DNA of 64,000 nucleotides, taken from assembly GCA_038147155.1 (NCBI GenBank), contig JAYQTA010000004.1:115779-179778 (forward strand), read 5' to 3'. Every line of letters starts with the position of its first letter. The stretch's first letter is position 1. The notes under the pieces were generated by a model. It was not told the origin of the DNA. It was given only the letters and a program-made list of their open reading frames with translations, and did not search any database. Position numbers and translations under genes: made by a program. The stretch comes from Australimonas brisbanensis (lineage in GTDB: Bacteria; Chloroflexota; Dehalococcoidia; Lucifugimonadales; Australimonadaceae). Shown here one piece after another: positions 8,417-18,252 of the stretch.

Positions 8417-9456
8417 GGGCGGGGAGGGGCGCCGCTGGCCACCGGCGTGCCGTGGAAGCACCCTAGGGTGTAGGGGTAGGCGGCGGTGGCGTGGTAGTGG
8501 TAGAGCACCCGGCTCGCCCCGTCCCACTCCACCGCGTGGGTGTGGCCGTGGCACGCGTCAAGGTCGGCGTTGGTCAGGGGCTTCCCGTCCTCCCCCAGCG
8601 GCCCGTACAGCCCGTACCCGTCCAGCGCGTAGCCCACCAGCGGGGAGTGGCCGGTGCTCGCCACGTCCAGGCACGGCGTGAGCGTGTGGTAGTGGTACGC
8701 CCCGCTGCGCTCCGGGTGGCCGTCGCACCCGTCCTGCACCTCGTGGGCCGCCGCATCGCGCCCCAGCGCGTCCAGCGCGTTGAAGAACACGCTCCCGGTC
8801 AGCAGCACGCCGATGGCCCCCAGGGGCAGGCACGAGGGGCGCGCCGCCGCCTCGGGCTGCGCTGCCAGCGTCAAGCGCACCTGCTGCGCCGTGATGGCGT
8901 TGGGGTTGCGGTCGTAGGCGTAGGCGTCGTCGCCGGAGGCGATGGGGAAGGTGCCCGTGGGGTGGTCGGGCAGGTCGTTGGTGCTGACGATACGGCTCGT
9001 CCCCTCCAGGACGATGGACAGGTTCGACGGCCACGTCACGGCGCCATCCACCCGCGCCTTGAGCAGCGGGTCCCAGGTGCCGTCAGCCAGCAGCCAGGGC
9101 CCGTCCACGAAGGCCCCGCCACCCCCGAAGGTGGTGGTGCAGCTCCACACGGCCCCGCGCTCCGGCCCGGTGGACAGGTGTCCGTCGCCCAGGGGCAGCA
9201 GCCCGCTGCTCACCGGGGCCACCGTTGCCGTGGGGGCCGCCGTGGGCGTGCTGGTCGCTGCCGCCTCCGGTGTGGGCGTTGCGCTTTGCGCCGTGGGCTG
9301 CGCCGGGTCACCGGACCGCACCGTGGGGATGGCTGTCGCCTCCGGTGCGAGGGAGGTGGCCGTGGGCTCCGCTGTGGGCAGGGCCAGCCCCTCACAGGCG
9401 GCCATCAGCAGGGACAGCGCCGCCAGGGCGAGCAGGGCGAGACGGGTGGTCATCAC
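8413..9456 (-). CDS. YHYH-domain lipoprotein
   Basis: 347-residue exported protein. The N-terminus has a hydrophobic signal ending in a lipobox (LLMAAC, Cys21), followed by about 60 residues rich in Thr, Ala and Pro that look like a linker. The C-terminal two thirds carry a YHYH domain: AYHYHTL, LVGYALDGYGLYGP, CHGHTH and VLYHYHATAAYPYTLGCF are all visible. Proteins of this family are secreted and of uncertain function; the clustered His and Tyr suggest metal binding. It converges on the dehydrogenase gene and shares a CTAG stop with it. Confidence 0.88.
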   Translation of the reverse strand: MMTTRLALLALAALSLLMAACEGLALPTAEPTATSLAPEATAIPTVRSGDPAQPTAQSATPTPEAAATSTPTAAPTATVAPVSSGLLPLGDGHLSTGPERGAVWSCTTTFGGGGAFVDGPWLLADGTWDPLLKARVDGAVTWPSNLSIVLEGTSRIVSTNDLPDHPTGTFPIASGDDAYAYDRNPNAITAQQVRLTLAAQPEAAARPSCLPLGAIGVLLTGSVFFNALDALGRDAAAHEVQDGCDGHPERSGAYHYHTLTPCLDVASTGHSPLVGYALDGYGLYGPLGEDGKPLTNADLDACHGHTHAVEWDGASRVLYHYHATAAYPYTLGCFHGTPVASGAPPRP

Positions 9457-9534
9457 GGCCTCCAGGCTCGGTCTGCACGGCGCACGGGCCGCGCACCAGG
9501 GGGAACGGGCGACTCGCGGGTGCGTCAGGGGTGG

Positions 9535-10521
9535 CTACACCCGCCGGTCGGTGGCGTACGCCACCAGCGCCTCCAGCGACTCGCGCTCGCGCGTGCGGGG
9601 CAGGCGGGCCACGGCGGCGAGGGCCTGGTCGCGGTAGCCCTCCATGACGGCGAAGGCTTCGGCGATGGCGTCGGACTCGCGCACCAGGGCCACCAGCGCG
9701 GCCAGGTCCGCTGGCTCGCGGGAGCCCTCGCGCACCTTCACCAGCGCGGGTTCGTGGGGGTAGCGCTCGGCGAAGCGCAGCACCGGCAGCGTGAGGGTGC
9801 CCTGGAGTAGGTCGTTGCCCACGGGCTTGCCCAGCTCCTCCTCGGTGCCCGCCAGGTCCAGCACGTCGTCCATCACCTGGAAGGCCATGCCCAGGTTGTA
9901 GCCGTACTGGTAGAGCGCCTGGGTCTCGGCCTCCGGCGCGTGGGAGAGCACACCGCCCGACTCGGCGGCGGTGCAGAAGAGCGTGGCCGTCTTGTCGTAG
10001 ATGCGGGCGTTGTAGTCGTCGATGGTCTGCTCCCAGTTGTGGGCGGCGAAGCGCTCGGCCAGCTCGCCCTGGGCCAGCTCCATGATCGTCTCGGAGAAGC
10101 GCCGCACCACGCGGATGTTCTCGGTGTCGCACACGAACGTCGCGGAGGTGGCAAAGACGTAGTCGCCCACCAGCACTGCCACGTCCGGCCCCCACAGGTT
10201 GCCCACGGTGGCCCGCCCGCGGCGGGTGTCGGCCTTGTCCACAGTGTCGTCGTGGATCAGCGTGGCGATGTGCAGCAGTTCCACCGCCGCGCCCATGGTC
10301 ACCAGCGCGTCCTCGTGGCCGGGGTGGAAGGAGCCCGCCAGCAGCGTGAGGGTGGGGCGCAGCTTCTTGCCCCCGCTCACCACGGCGTGCTGGAGCATGG
10401 CTGCATCCGCGGGGACACGCGCGGCCCCGGCCACCCCTGTCAGGTGCTGGTTCACCCGCTCCAGCCCCTCGCGCACGGGCTCGGTGATGAAGGCGATGTC
10501 CTTGGTGGGGCTCTGTGCCAT
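9535..10521 (-). CDS. Polyprenyl (all-trans long-chain) diphosphate synthase
   Basis: 328-residue isoprenyl diphosphate synthase. The GGKKLRP substrate-binding segment is at 50-56, the first aspartate motif DDTVD at 91-95 and the second DDVLD at 218-222, followed by the K-x-x-x-N/D segment GKPVGNDL. It condenses farnesyl/geranylgeranyl diphosphate with isopentenyl diphosphate to make quinone side chains; chain length cannot be read reliably. Start is ATG 10521, matching the family N-terminus. It follows metG by 13 bp on the minus strand and is probably in the same transcript. Confidence 0.93.
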   Translation of the reverse strand: MAQSPTKDIAFITEPVREGLERVNQHLTGVAGAARVPADAAMLQHAVVSGGKKLRPTLTLLAGSFHPGHEDALVTMGAAVELLHIATLIHDDTVDKADTRRGRATVGNLWGPDVAVLVGDYVFATSATFVCDTENIRVVRRFSETIMELAQGELAERFAAHNWEQTIDDYNARIYDKTATLFCTAAESGGVLSHAPEAETQALYQYGYNLGMAFQVMDDVLDLAGTEEELGKPVGNDLLQGTLTLPVLRFAERYPHEPALVKVREGSREPADLAALVALVRESDAIAEAFAVMEGYRDQALAAVARLPRTRERESLEALVAYATDRRV

Positions 10522-10534
10522 CTCGTGTCGGGGC

Positions 10535-12202
<1,668 letters not shown>

Positions 12203-12233
12203 GCGGGGGGAACCCAGCGGGCGGGATGCGCGC

Positions 12234-12242
12234 ATTCTAGCA
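12234..12242 (-). promoter_or_regulatory. metG extended -10 element
   Basis: TGCTAGAAT on the minus strand, 31 bp before the metG ATG, predicting a leader of about 25 nt. No clear -35 is visible. The same element recurs upstream of rpsP. Confidence 0.5.
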
Positions 12243-12253
12243 CCAAGCCCGCC

Positions 12254-12880
12254 TCAGGCGGGGTTCTGGCCCCCAGGTGCGCGCTTGCGTGGAACGCGCC
12301 GGCGCGGGGGCTTGCGCTTGGGCTCGGTGCGCAGGGAGCGCGGCTCCAGCCCCTCGGGCAGCGTCACCGTCATCACCCCAGCCTGCACATCCACATCCGT
12401 CACCACCTCGCCGATGGCGGGGATCATCCACTCCTGCTCCGGGGTGCTCACCACGTACACATCGTTGGCTCCGGTCTGGAGCACCTCGGTGAGGTTGCCC
12501 AGGGCCGCGCCAGACGCGTCCCGCACCGCCATGCCGATGAGCTGGTAGTGGTAGTAGGTGTCCTCGGGCAGGGCCCCCAGCGCCGCCGGAGGCACAGTGA
12601 TCTCCTTGCCCACCAGGGAGGCGGCGGCGGTGCGGGTGCGCACGCCGCGCAGCTGAACCAGCAGTAGGGGGGGCGCGGGGGCCACGGCGTGGACGGTGTG
12701 CGGCTCACCACCCACCCACACGTGGGCGCCGCGGGCGTAGCGGGCGGAATTGTCCGTCTCCGGGTGTACCCGCAGCGTGCCCTCGTTGCCGTGGACGCCC
12801 ACGACCGTGCCCACCAGAACTGAATCGCCGCCGGGCTCCGGTGGGTGCTCGGCGGCGGAAGGGTTCACGATCTCGCTCAC
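12254..12880 (-). CDS. rimM: Ribosome maturation factor RimM
   Basis: 208-residue 16S rRNA processing factor that binds ribosomal protein S19 during 30S assembly. The N-terminal RimM domain shows LVGTVVGVHGNEGTLRV and the C-terminal PRC-barrel shows YYHYQLIGMAVRD and DVYVV. It is longer than usual because of a basic tail of about 30 residues (EPKRKPPRRRVPRKRAPGG), possibly RNA-binding. The GTG start lies four bases after the khpA stop, completing the rpsP-khpA-rimM order. trmD and rplS, common neighbours elsewhere, are absent. Confidence 0.93.
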   Translation of the reverse strand: MSEIVNPSAAEHPPEPGGDSVLVGTVVGVHGNEGTLRVHPETDNSARYARGAHVWVGGEPHTVHAVAPAPPLLLVQLRGVRTRTAAASLVGKEITVPPAALGALPEDTYYHYQLIGMAVRDASGAALGNLTEVLQTGANDVYVVSTPEQEWMIPAIGEVVTDVDVQAGVMTVTLPEGLEPRSLRTEPKRKPPRRRVPRKRAPGGQNPA

Positions 12881-12884
12881 CCGG

Positions 12885-13115
12885 TCAGACGATCTCCAGG
12901 GTGACGCGCACATCTTGCTTGATGGCGGACACCCGCAGCAGCACCCGCATCGCCTGGGCCACGCGGCCCTCGCGGCCGATGACCTTGCCCTTGTCCTCGG
13001 GGTTCACCTCGAGGCGGACGGTCACGTGACCGTCATCGCCCGTCTCCTCGGTGACCTTCACGTCATCGGGGTGCGCGGCGATGGAGCGTGCGATGTACTC
13101 GACCAGCTCTTTCAT
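12885..13115 (-). CDS. khpA: KH-domain RNA-binding protein KhpA
   Basis: 76-residue single KH domain with the GxxG-type loop GKVIGREGR in the second half. Length and placement directly after rpsP fit KhpA, a small RNA chaperone that pairs with KhpB in Gram-positive-type bacteria and influences division and cell length. Its ATG shares one base with the rpsP TGA (TGATG), so translation is coupled. Confidence 0.94.
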   Translation of the reverse strand: MKELVEYIARSIAAHPDDVKVTEETGDDGHVTVRLEVNPEDKGKVIGREGRVAQAMRVLLRVSAIKQDVRVTLEIV

Positions 13116-13369
13116 CAGGAAGCGGCTTTCTGGCTCACCCCTTGGCTCGCGAGGATGCGCTGGACGGTGTCGGAGGGCCTGGCCCCCTTGCTGATCCACG
13201 CCTGCACCTTCTCGGCGTCCAGCACAACCGTCGCCGGGTCCGTCAGGGGGTTGTAGATGCCTACCTGCTCGACGATGGCGCCGTCACGCGGCGAACGGAC
13301 GTCCGCCACCACGATACGGTACGACGGCTGCTTCTTCTTCCCCACACGGCGCAGACGGATCCTCAGCAT
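13115..13369 (-). CDS. rpsP: 30S ribosomal protein S16
   Basis: 84-residue S16 with the family opening MLRIRLRRVGKKKQPSYRIV and the conserved IVEQVGIYNPLTDP. It is first in a three-gene operon with khpA and rimM. The start is fixed by the conserved N-terminus. A TGCTAGAAT extended -10 about 80 bp upstream gives a leader of roughly 70 nt, long enough for feedback control, though no specific structure is recognised. Confidence 0.97.
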   Translation of the reverse strand: MLRIRLRRVGKKKQPSYRIVVADVRSPRDGAIVEQVGIYNPLTDPATVVLDAEKVQAWISKGARPSDTVQRILASQGVSQKAAS

Positions 13370-13447
13370 CGGTGTTACCTGGCCTCCCGGCACGCTTCCA
13401 TGGCGCGCTCGGCGCGTCCACGGGCAGAATTCGCACGACTACGTATG

Positions 13448-13456
13448 ATTCTAGCA
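13448..13456 (-). promoter_or_regulatory. rpsP extended -10 element
   Basis: TGCTAGAAT on the minus strand, identical to the element upstream of metG. It lies in the divergent gap shared with the methyltransferase gene. Confidence 0.5.
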
Positions 13457-13502
13457 CACGCGCGAACCGGGGCACATCATGCCCGTTCCTTCCACTCTCG
13501 CC

Positions 13503-13511
13503 TGCTATCCT
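13503..13511 (+). promoter_or_regulatory. Methyltransferase gene extended -10 element
   Basis: TGCTATCCT on the plus strand, ending 28 bp before the ATG. It belongs to the same TGCTAnnnT pattern as the rpsP element on the opposite strand 50 bp away. Confidence 0.45.
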
Positions 13512-13539
13512 GCGCCCATCCCTTGGACAGGACGCACGC

Positions 13540-14310
13540 ATGGGCTACGAGTTCCCCTACGACGACTGGGCCGACATCTACGACGCGGTCAACGACGAGC
13601 GCACCCATGACATCGGCTTCTACGTCCGCCAGGCCCAGCGCGCCGGCGGCCCGGTGCTGGAGCTGGGCTGCGGCACGGGGCGCATAGGCCTCGCCATCGC
13701 GGCCAAGGGCGTCGACGTGGTGGGTGTGGACATCTCCCCCCGCATCGTCGAGGTGGCCAACCGCAAGGCTCGCGAGCGTGGGCTGGAGGGGAGGGCCATC
13801 TTCCAACCCGGCGACATGGCGGATGTCCACGTGGAGGGGGCCTACGGCCTGGTCATCTTCCCGTTCCGTTCGTTCCAGTCCATGCTCGACCCCGACGAGC
13901 AGGCAGCGGCCCTGTCCACGGCGGCGGCGCACCTGGCTCCCGGCGGGACGCTCATCGTCGATCTGTTCGTCCCCGACCCGGCGCAGTTGTCCGAACCGCC
14001 CGGCACGTTGCTGCACATCGCCGACGTGAAGCAGCCTGACGGGGGCACCGTGGTGGTGTGGGGGCAGAACGGGTGGGACCCGGTGAGCCAGGTGAACGAG
14101 GTGCGCCTGGTCATCGAGATGCTGGACCCGGAGGGGACGGTCCTGCGCCGCCTGTATCGCGACTTCGACCAGCGCTACACCTTCCGCTACGAGATGGAGC
14201 ACCTGCTGGCCCGGTGCGGCTTCGCGGTGGAGGAGGTGTACGGCGACTTCGCGGGCGGGCCCGTCACCCCGGACACCGAGGACCTGGTGTTCGTCGCCCG
14301 CAGGGGCTAG
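13540..14310 (+). CDS. Class I SAM-dependent methyltransferase
   Basis: 256-residue methyltransferase. SAM motif I is VLELGCGTGRIGLAIA (near residues 40-55), motif II VVGVDISPRIVEVA, and motif IV-like YGLVIFPFRSFQSM. The C-terminal half has the F-x-Q-RYTFRYEMEHLLARCGF pattern of ubiquinone/glycine-type small-molecule methyltransferases. The substrate cannot be told. It stands alone, divergent from rpsP. Confidence 0.88.
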   Translation: MGYEFPYDDWADIYDAVNDERTHDIGFYVRQAQRAGGPVLELGCGTGRIGLAIAAKGVDVVGVDISPRIVEVANRKARERGLEGRAIFQPGDMADVHVEGAYGLVIFPFRSFQSMLDPDEQAAALSTAAAHLAPGGTLIVDLFVPDPAQLSEPPGTLLHIADVKQPDGGTVVVWGQNGWDPVSQVNEVRLVIEMLDPEGTVLRRLYRDFDQRYTFRYEMEHLLARCGFAVEEVYGDFAGGPVTPDTEDLVFVARRG

Positions 14311-14463
14311 GGGCCCGGCGCCTCCCGTGCCCGCACGCGCTCGTGCGCACAGCGGGCATCCCGTACCATGGACGCATCCGGCGTGGGCGCTTCGCACGTG
14401 GTGCTGACGCGCGCGCCGGTCTAACGTTCCTCCTGGTGGAGCAGGCGCTCCCCGGGAGCCGGG

Positions 14464-16581
14464 ATGGTGACGATGTCACTGGTGGAAGAGCGAGCGACGG
14501 CGGGCCGCCCCTTCGAGGTGGTGGCCGATTTCGAGCCGCGCGGCGACCAGCCCCAGGCCATCGCCCGCCTGGCGGACGGGGTGGCCCAGGGCTTCAAGCA
14601 CCAGACGCTGCTGGGCGTCACGGGCTCCGGCAAGACCTACACCATGGCCAAGGTGGTGGAACGGGTCCAGAAGCCCACGCTGGTCATCGCGCCCAACAAG
14701 ACCCTGGCCGCTCAGCTGGCCCAGGAGTTCAGGGACTTCTTCCCCCACAACGCGGTGGAGTACTTCGTTTCGTACTACGACTACTACCAGCCGGAGGCGT
14801 ACATCGCCGCCACCGACACGTACATCGAGAAGGAGTCGGACGTCAACGACGAGATCGACAAGCTGCGCCACGCGGCGACGCGCGCGCTGATGACGCGCCC
14901 CGACGTGCTCATCGTCGCCTCGGTCTCCTGCATCTACGGCCTGGGCTCGCCGGAGGAGTACTTCTCCTTCGTGGAGCGGGTGAAGGTGGGCGAGCGGGTG
15001 AACCGCCAGAAGCTGGCGCGCCGGCTCATCGAGATGCAGTACGAGCGCAACGATTACGACCTGGCCCGCACCCGCTTCCGCATCCGGGGCGACGTGCTGG
15101 AGCTGCTGCCGGCCTACGAGGATTTGGCGCTGCGGGTGGAGTTCTTCGGCGACGAGGTGGAGCGCATCGTGGAGGTGGACCCCCTCACCGGCGAGGTGGT
15201 GGCCCAGCGCGCGAGCGTGGACATCTACCCCGCCAAGCACTTCGTCACCTCCCAGGACAAGATGGCCGCCGCCGTGGTGGACATCGAGGCGGAGCTGGAG
15301 GAGCGTCTCCCCCAACTGCGGGCCGAGGGCAAGCTGGTGGAGGCGCAGCGGCTGGAGCAGCGCACCCGCTACGACCTGGAGATGCTGCGCGAGACGGGCT
15401 ACTGCGCCGGGGTGGAGAACTACTCCCAGCCCCTGGGCCGGCGTCCGCGTGGGTCGGCCCCATGGACGCTGGTTGACTACTTCCCAGATGACTACCTGCT
15501 GATCCTGGATGAATCACACCTGACCATCCCCCAGCTGCGGGCCATGTGGGGCGGGGAGATGTCCCGCAAGGACGGGCTCATCGACTTCGGTTTCCGCCTC
15601 CCCTCGGCGCGCGATAACCGTCCGCTGAACTTCGCCGAGTTCGAGGAGCGGGTGAACCAGGTGGTGTACGTCTCAGCCACGCCGGGCCCGTACGAGGCCG
15701 AGCACGCCCAGCAGGTGGTGGAGCAGGTGATCCGGCCCACGGGGCTGCTGGACCCGACCATCGAGATCAAGCCCACCAAGGGGCAGATCGACGACCTGCT
15801 GGAGCGGGTGCGTGAGCGCGTGGCGCGCGGTGAGCGCGCGCTGGTGACCACCCTCACCAAGCGCATGGCCGAGGAGCTGACCGATTACCTGCGCGAGATG
15901 GACGTGAAGGTGCACTACCTGCACTCCGAGGTGGACACCCTCACCCGCACGGAGATCCTGCGCGACCTGCGCCTGGGCGTGTACGACGTGGTGGTGGGCA
16001 TCAACCTGCTGCGCGAGGGGCTGGATCTGCCGGAGGTGAGCCTGGTGGCCATCCTGGACGCGGACAAGGAGGGCTACCTGCGCTCCGTGTCCTCGTTGAT
16101 CCAGACCATGGGCCGTGCGGCGCGTCACGTGGATGGGCACGTCATCATGTACGCAGACGTCATCACTGGCTCCATGCGCCAGGCCATGGACGAGACCAAC
16201 CGCCGGCGCGCGCTCCAGGAGGCCTACAACAGGGAGCACGGCATCGAGCCGGAGGGCATCCGCAAGGCGATCCGTGACATCACCGAGACGCTGCGCGAGG
16301 CCGCTGAGCCGCGCGCGGCCTACACCACCCGGCGCGATTTGCCCCGCGAGGAGCTGGCCCGCGCCATCAAGCAGTTGGACCGGGACATGAAGCAAGCGGC
16401 CCGCAACCTGGAGTTCGAGCGGGCCGCCCTCCTGCGTGACGAGATCACCGACCTCAAGCAGGTGATGGCGCTGCAGGAGGCCGCCGAACGCGACGCCATC
16501 GCCGGGCCCACCGGCGCTGGTTCCCCATCCGCCTCATCGACCAAGGAGGCCCCCCGTGGCAAGCGCACCCGTCGCCGTTGA
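14464..16581 (+). CDS. uvrB: Excinuclease ABC subunit B
   Basis: 705-residue UvrB, the helicase-like damage-verifying subunit of nucleotide excision repair. Walker A GVTGSGKT is at 51-58, the beta-hairpin YYDYYQPEAY near residue 102, helicase motifs VSATPG and QTMGRAAR further on, and a UVR coiled-coil domain near residues 630-680 that contacts UvrC. An in-frame TAA at 14422 limits the start; ATG 14464 is chosen, with ATG 14473 possible. The last 26 bases overlap the next gene. Beyond the UVR domain is a short Ser/Arg-rich tail. Confidence 0.97.
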   Translation: MVTMSLVEERATAGRPFEVVADFEPRGDQPQAIARLADGVAQGFKHQTLLGVTGSGKTYTMAKVVERVQKPTLVIAPNKTLAAQLAQEFRDFFPHNAVEYFVSYYDYYQPEAYIAATDTYIEKESDVNDEIDKLRHAATRALMTRPDVLIVASVSCIYGLGSPEEYFSFVERVKVGERVNRQKLARRLIEMQYERNDYDLARTRFRIRGDVLELLPAYEDLALRVEFFGDEVERIVEVDPLTGEVVAQRASVDIYPAKHFVTSQDKMAAAVVDIEAELEERLPQLRAEGKLVEAQRLEQRTRYDLEMLRETGYCAGVENYSQPLGRRPRGSAPWTLVDYFPDDYLLILDESHLTIPQLRAMWGGEMSRKDGLIDFGFRLPSARDNRPLNFAEFEERVNQVVYVSATPGPYEAEHAQQVVEQVIRPTGLLDPTIEIKPTKGQIDDLLERVRERVARGERALVTTLTKRMAEELTDYLREMDVKVHYLHSEVDTLTRTEILRDLRLGVYDVVVGINLLREGLDLPEVSLVAILDADKEGYLRSVSSLIQTMGRAARHVDGHVIMYADVITGSMRQAMDETNRRRALQEAYNREHGIEPEGIRKAIRDITETLREAAEPRAAYTTRRDLPREELARAIKQLDRDMKQAARNLEFERAALLRDEITDLKQVMALQEAAERDAIAGPTGAGSPSASSTKEAPRGKRTRRR

Positions 16582-17605
16582 GTCCCGTCGCATCCCGCAT
16601 CGCGCCCTGTTGGTGCTCGTCCTCGCCCTCATCGCCGTGCTGGCCCTGGGGGCATGCACCAACGCCAAGGAGGGCGACCCCGAGCTGCCCCCCGGCATGG
16701 TCGAGGCTGGGCTGCCCGACGTGGATGTGACAATGGCGCTGTACGTGAGCACGGGTAGGCCCGTGGCCGTCCCCGGCTCGATGCTCGGTGCGCAGATCGA
16801 CGGCTCGCTGCCCGTGGTCTCGATCCAGGCTGTCGCCGCAGACCCGTCCACCGACTTCGCGGGCCGCTTCGTCTTCGCCGACGTCACCTCGGCGGCGGTG
16901 GCGCTCACCCTGGCCGAGCAGAAGGTGGCCGCCGATGGCGCGGCCTGGACCCTGGGCTCGTCCAACGCCCTGCTCATCGGCCACTCATCCGAGACCTGGG
17001 GCGCGTCGGTGCGTGCCGCATGGGTGCCGCCCGGAGCGACCCAGAGCCCCGACGTGAAGGCCCCCAAGGCGTGGAGCGCGCTGCGGCTGCTGCCGGAGAA
17101 CGTGCCGGGGGATGCCATCGCCGCGGGCTACGCCACCAACATGGCGGCCATGGTGGACCGCATCCTGACCTCGGGGAACGTCAACGTCTCAGGCCTGGAC
17201 TCGGCCCTCTCCCTGGTGCGGGTGAGCACCGTGGCCTTCGCGGCCTACGCCGACGGGGTCACGGCGCTGCCCACCCAGGCGACGGCCTCCGCCGCCGCCG
17301 AGGCGGGCGCGGGCGTCATCGCCGTGGCCCAGGCGGGCTACCCCGGCCCCATCATCGGCATGCTGCTGGGGCAGTTAGCCGGGCGCATCGGCCTGGAGAA
17401 GACCGCCGTGGGCGGGCAGGACGCCTATTACAAGGCGCTGGACGGTGGCCTGCACCTGTACGCGGTGACCTATGGGGCGACGTTCTACTTCGCCATCGCC
17501 GCCGACAAGGCCCAGGCCGAGGGGCTGATGGAGGCCATCGTCACGAGTCAAACGAGCCGCGGCGGCAGCGGCGGCGTGACCATCAACAACATCAAGAAGG
17601 GCTAG
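16556..17605 (+). CDS. Putative lipoprotein, 349 aa, unknown function
   Basis: The GTG start sits inside the end of uvrB and is preceded by AAGGAGG, so translation is probably coupled. Residues 17-33 form a hydrophobic signal ending in a lipobox (LGAC, Cys34). The mature part is a 315-residue Ala/Val-rich domain with no family that I recognise. The C-terminus ends in a Gly/Ser-rich stretch and VTINNIKKG. It is expected to be anchored on the outer face of the cell membrane. A link to DNA repair is not implied by the overlap. Confidence 0.8.
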   Translation: MASAPVAVESRRIPHRALLVLVLALIAVLALGACTNAKEGDPELPPGMVEAGLPDVDVTMALYVSTGRPVAVPGSMLGAQIDGSLPVVSIQAVAADPSTDFAGRFVFADVTSAAVALTLAEQKVAADGAAWTLGSSNALLIGHSSETWGASVRAAWVPPGATQSPDVKAPKAWSALRLLPENVPGDAIAAGYATNMAAMVDRILTSGNVNVSGLDSALSLVRVSTVAFAAYADGVTALPTQATASAAAEAGAGVIAVAQAGYPGPIIGMLLGQLAGRIGLEKTAVGGQDAYYKALDGGLHLYAVTYGATFYFAIAADKAQAEGLMEAIVTSQTSRGGSGGVTINNIKKG

Positions 17606-17705
17606 CGAGTTTCGGTGTGCGCAGGGGTGAAGCCCCTCGCTGGGCCGTGCGTTGCGCGGCGCATGTCCATCGTGCGAGCGCCGAGCGAGCGGAGACGGGG
17701 GTTCG

Positions 17706-17761
17706 GCGTCCTCCGGACGCACAGGGGGTGCCCCCCTTGAACAAGGCTGCCGCAGGCAGCC
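17706..17761. repeat. Run of small hairpins in intergenic DNA
   Basis: Three short inverted repeats follow one another: GCGTCC-tcc-GGACGC (17706-17720), AGGGGG with CCCCCT (17723-17737) and GGCTGCC-gca-GGCAGCC (17745-17761). With the 17-bp stem that follows they make four hairpins in about 100 bp. The look is that of a repetitive extragenic element; copies elsewhere would have to be searched. Confidence 0.6.
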
Positions 17762-17767
17762 CGCAAG

Positions 17768-17807
17768 CAACAATACCGGCCAGGTACAAGCCTGGCCGGT
17801 ATTGTTG
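17768..17807. terminator. Perfect 17-bp stem-loop between lipoprotein and MIP18-family gene
   Basis: Arms CAACAATACCGGCCAGG (17768-17784) and CCTGGCCGGTATTGTTG (17791-17807) are exact complements around the loop tacaag. No T-run follows in either direction. It may end the lipoprotein transcript, or act as a protein-binding site, because its right arm overlaps the -35 of the next promoter. The base pairing is seen directly; the role is inferred. Confidence 0.65.
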
Positions 17808-17834
17808 ACGCTCTTGGTCAACTTTCCCTAGAAT
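17805..17834 (+). promoter_or_regulatory. Promoter of the MIP18/Mrp gene pair
   Basis: TTGACG at 17805-17810, an 18-bp spacer and TAGAAT at 17829-17834 make one of the best sigma70-type promoters in the window. The -35 overlaps the right arm of the 17-bp stem, so a protein or structure there could control access. Confidence 0.65.
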
Positions 17835-17872
17835 CTCCCTGCCGCCAGGTGCGGCGGGGAGGCGCGAAGGCC

Positions 17873-18184
17873 ATGGCCAACGTGAGCGAGGAAGCGGTCC
17901 GCGAGGCCCTCAAGGACGTCTACGACCCGGAGATACCGGTGAACGTGGTGGACCTGGGTCTTATCTACGGCGTCGAGGTGGACGAGGAGGACCACGTCCA
18001 CGTGCTGATGACCCTCACCGCCGTGGGCTGCGGCATGGGCCCCTTCATCGCCCAGCAGGCCGAGTGGGCCGTGGCCGACGTGGAGGGCGTGAAGGACGTG
18101 AACGTGGAGATCACCTTCGAACCGCCCTGGTCTCCCGACTGCATCACCGAGGACGGCCGCAAGCTCCTCGGCCTCGACGACTAG
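17873..18184 (+). CDS. MIP18/DUF59-family iron-sulfur assembly protein (SufT/PaaD-like)
   Basis: 103-residue single-domain protein. The MIP18 signature DPEIPVNVVDLGLIYGV is near the N-terminus, TLTAVGCGMG carries the conserved cysteine, and EPPWSPDCIT matches the PaaD/SufT C-terminal motif. Members help mature Fe-S proteins. The start ATG 17873 follows a GGGAGG-containing leader. It is followed 68 bp later by an Mrp-type ATPase, a common pairing. Confidence 0.9.
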   Translation: MANVSEEAVREALKDVYDPEIPVNVVDLGLIYGVEVDEEDHVHVLMTLTAVGCGMGPFIAQQAEWAVADVEGVKDVNVEITFEPPWSPDCITEDGRKLLGLDD

Positions 18185-18252
18185 CCCCGCCCGCACCTCA
18201 CAACCACCCCACGGCGGCGCACGGCGCCGCCCCGGAGCATGCGCCCGTGAAC

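Noticed and set aside
14311..14463. Small gene in the gap before uvrB
   Set aside because: No start with a ribosome-binding site and useful length; an in-frame TAA at 14422 also blocks an upstream uvrB start.
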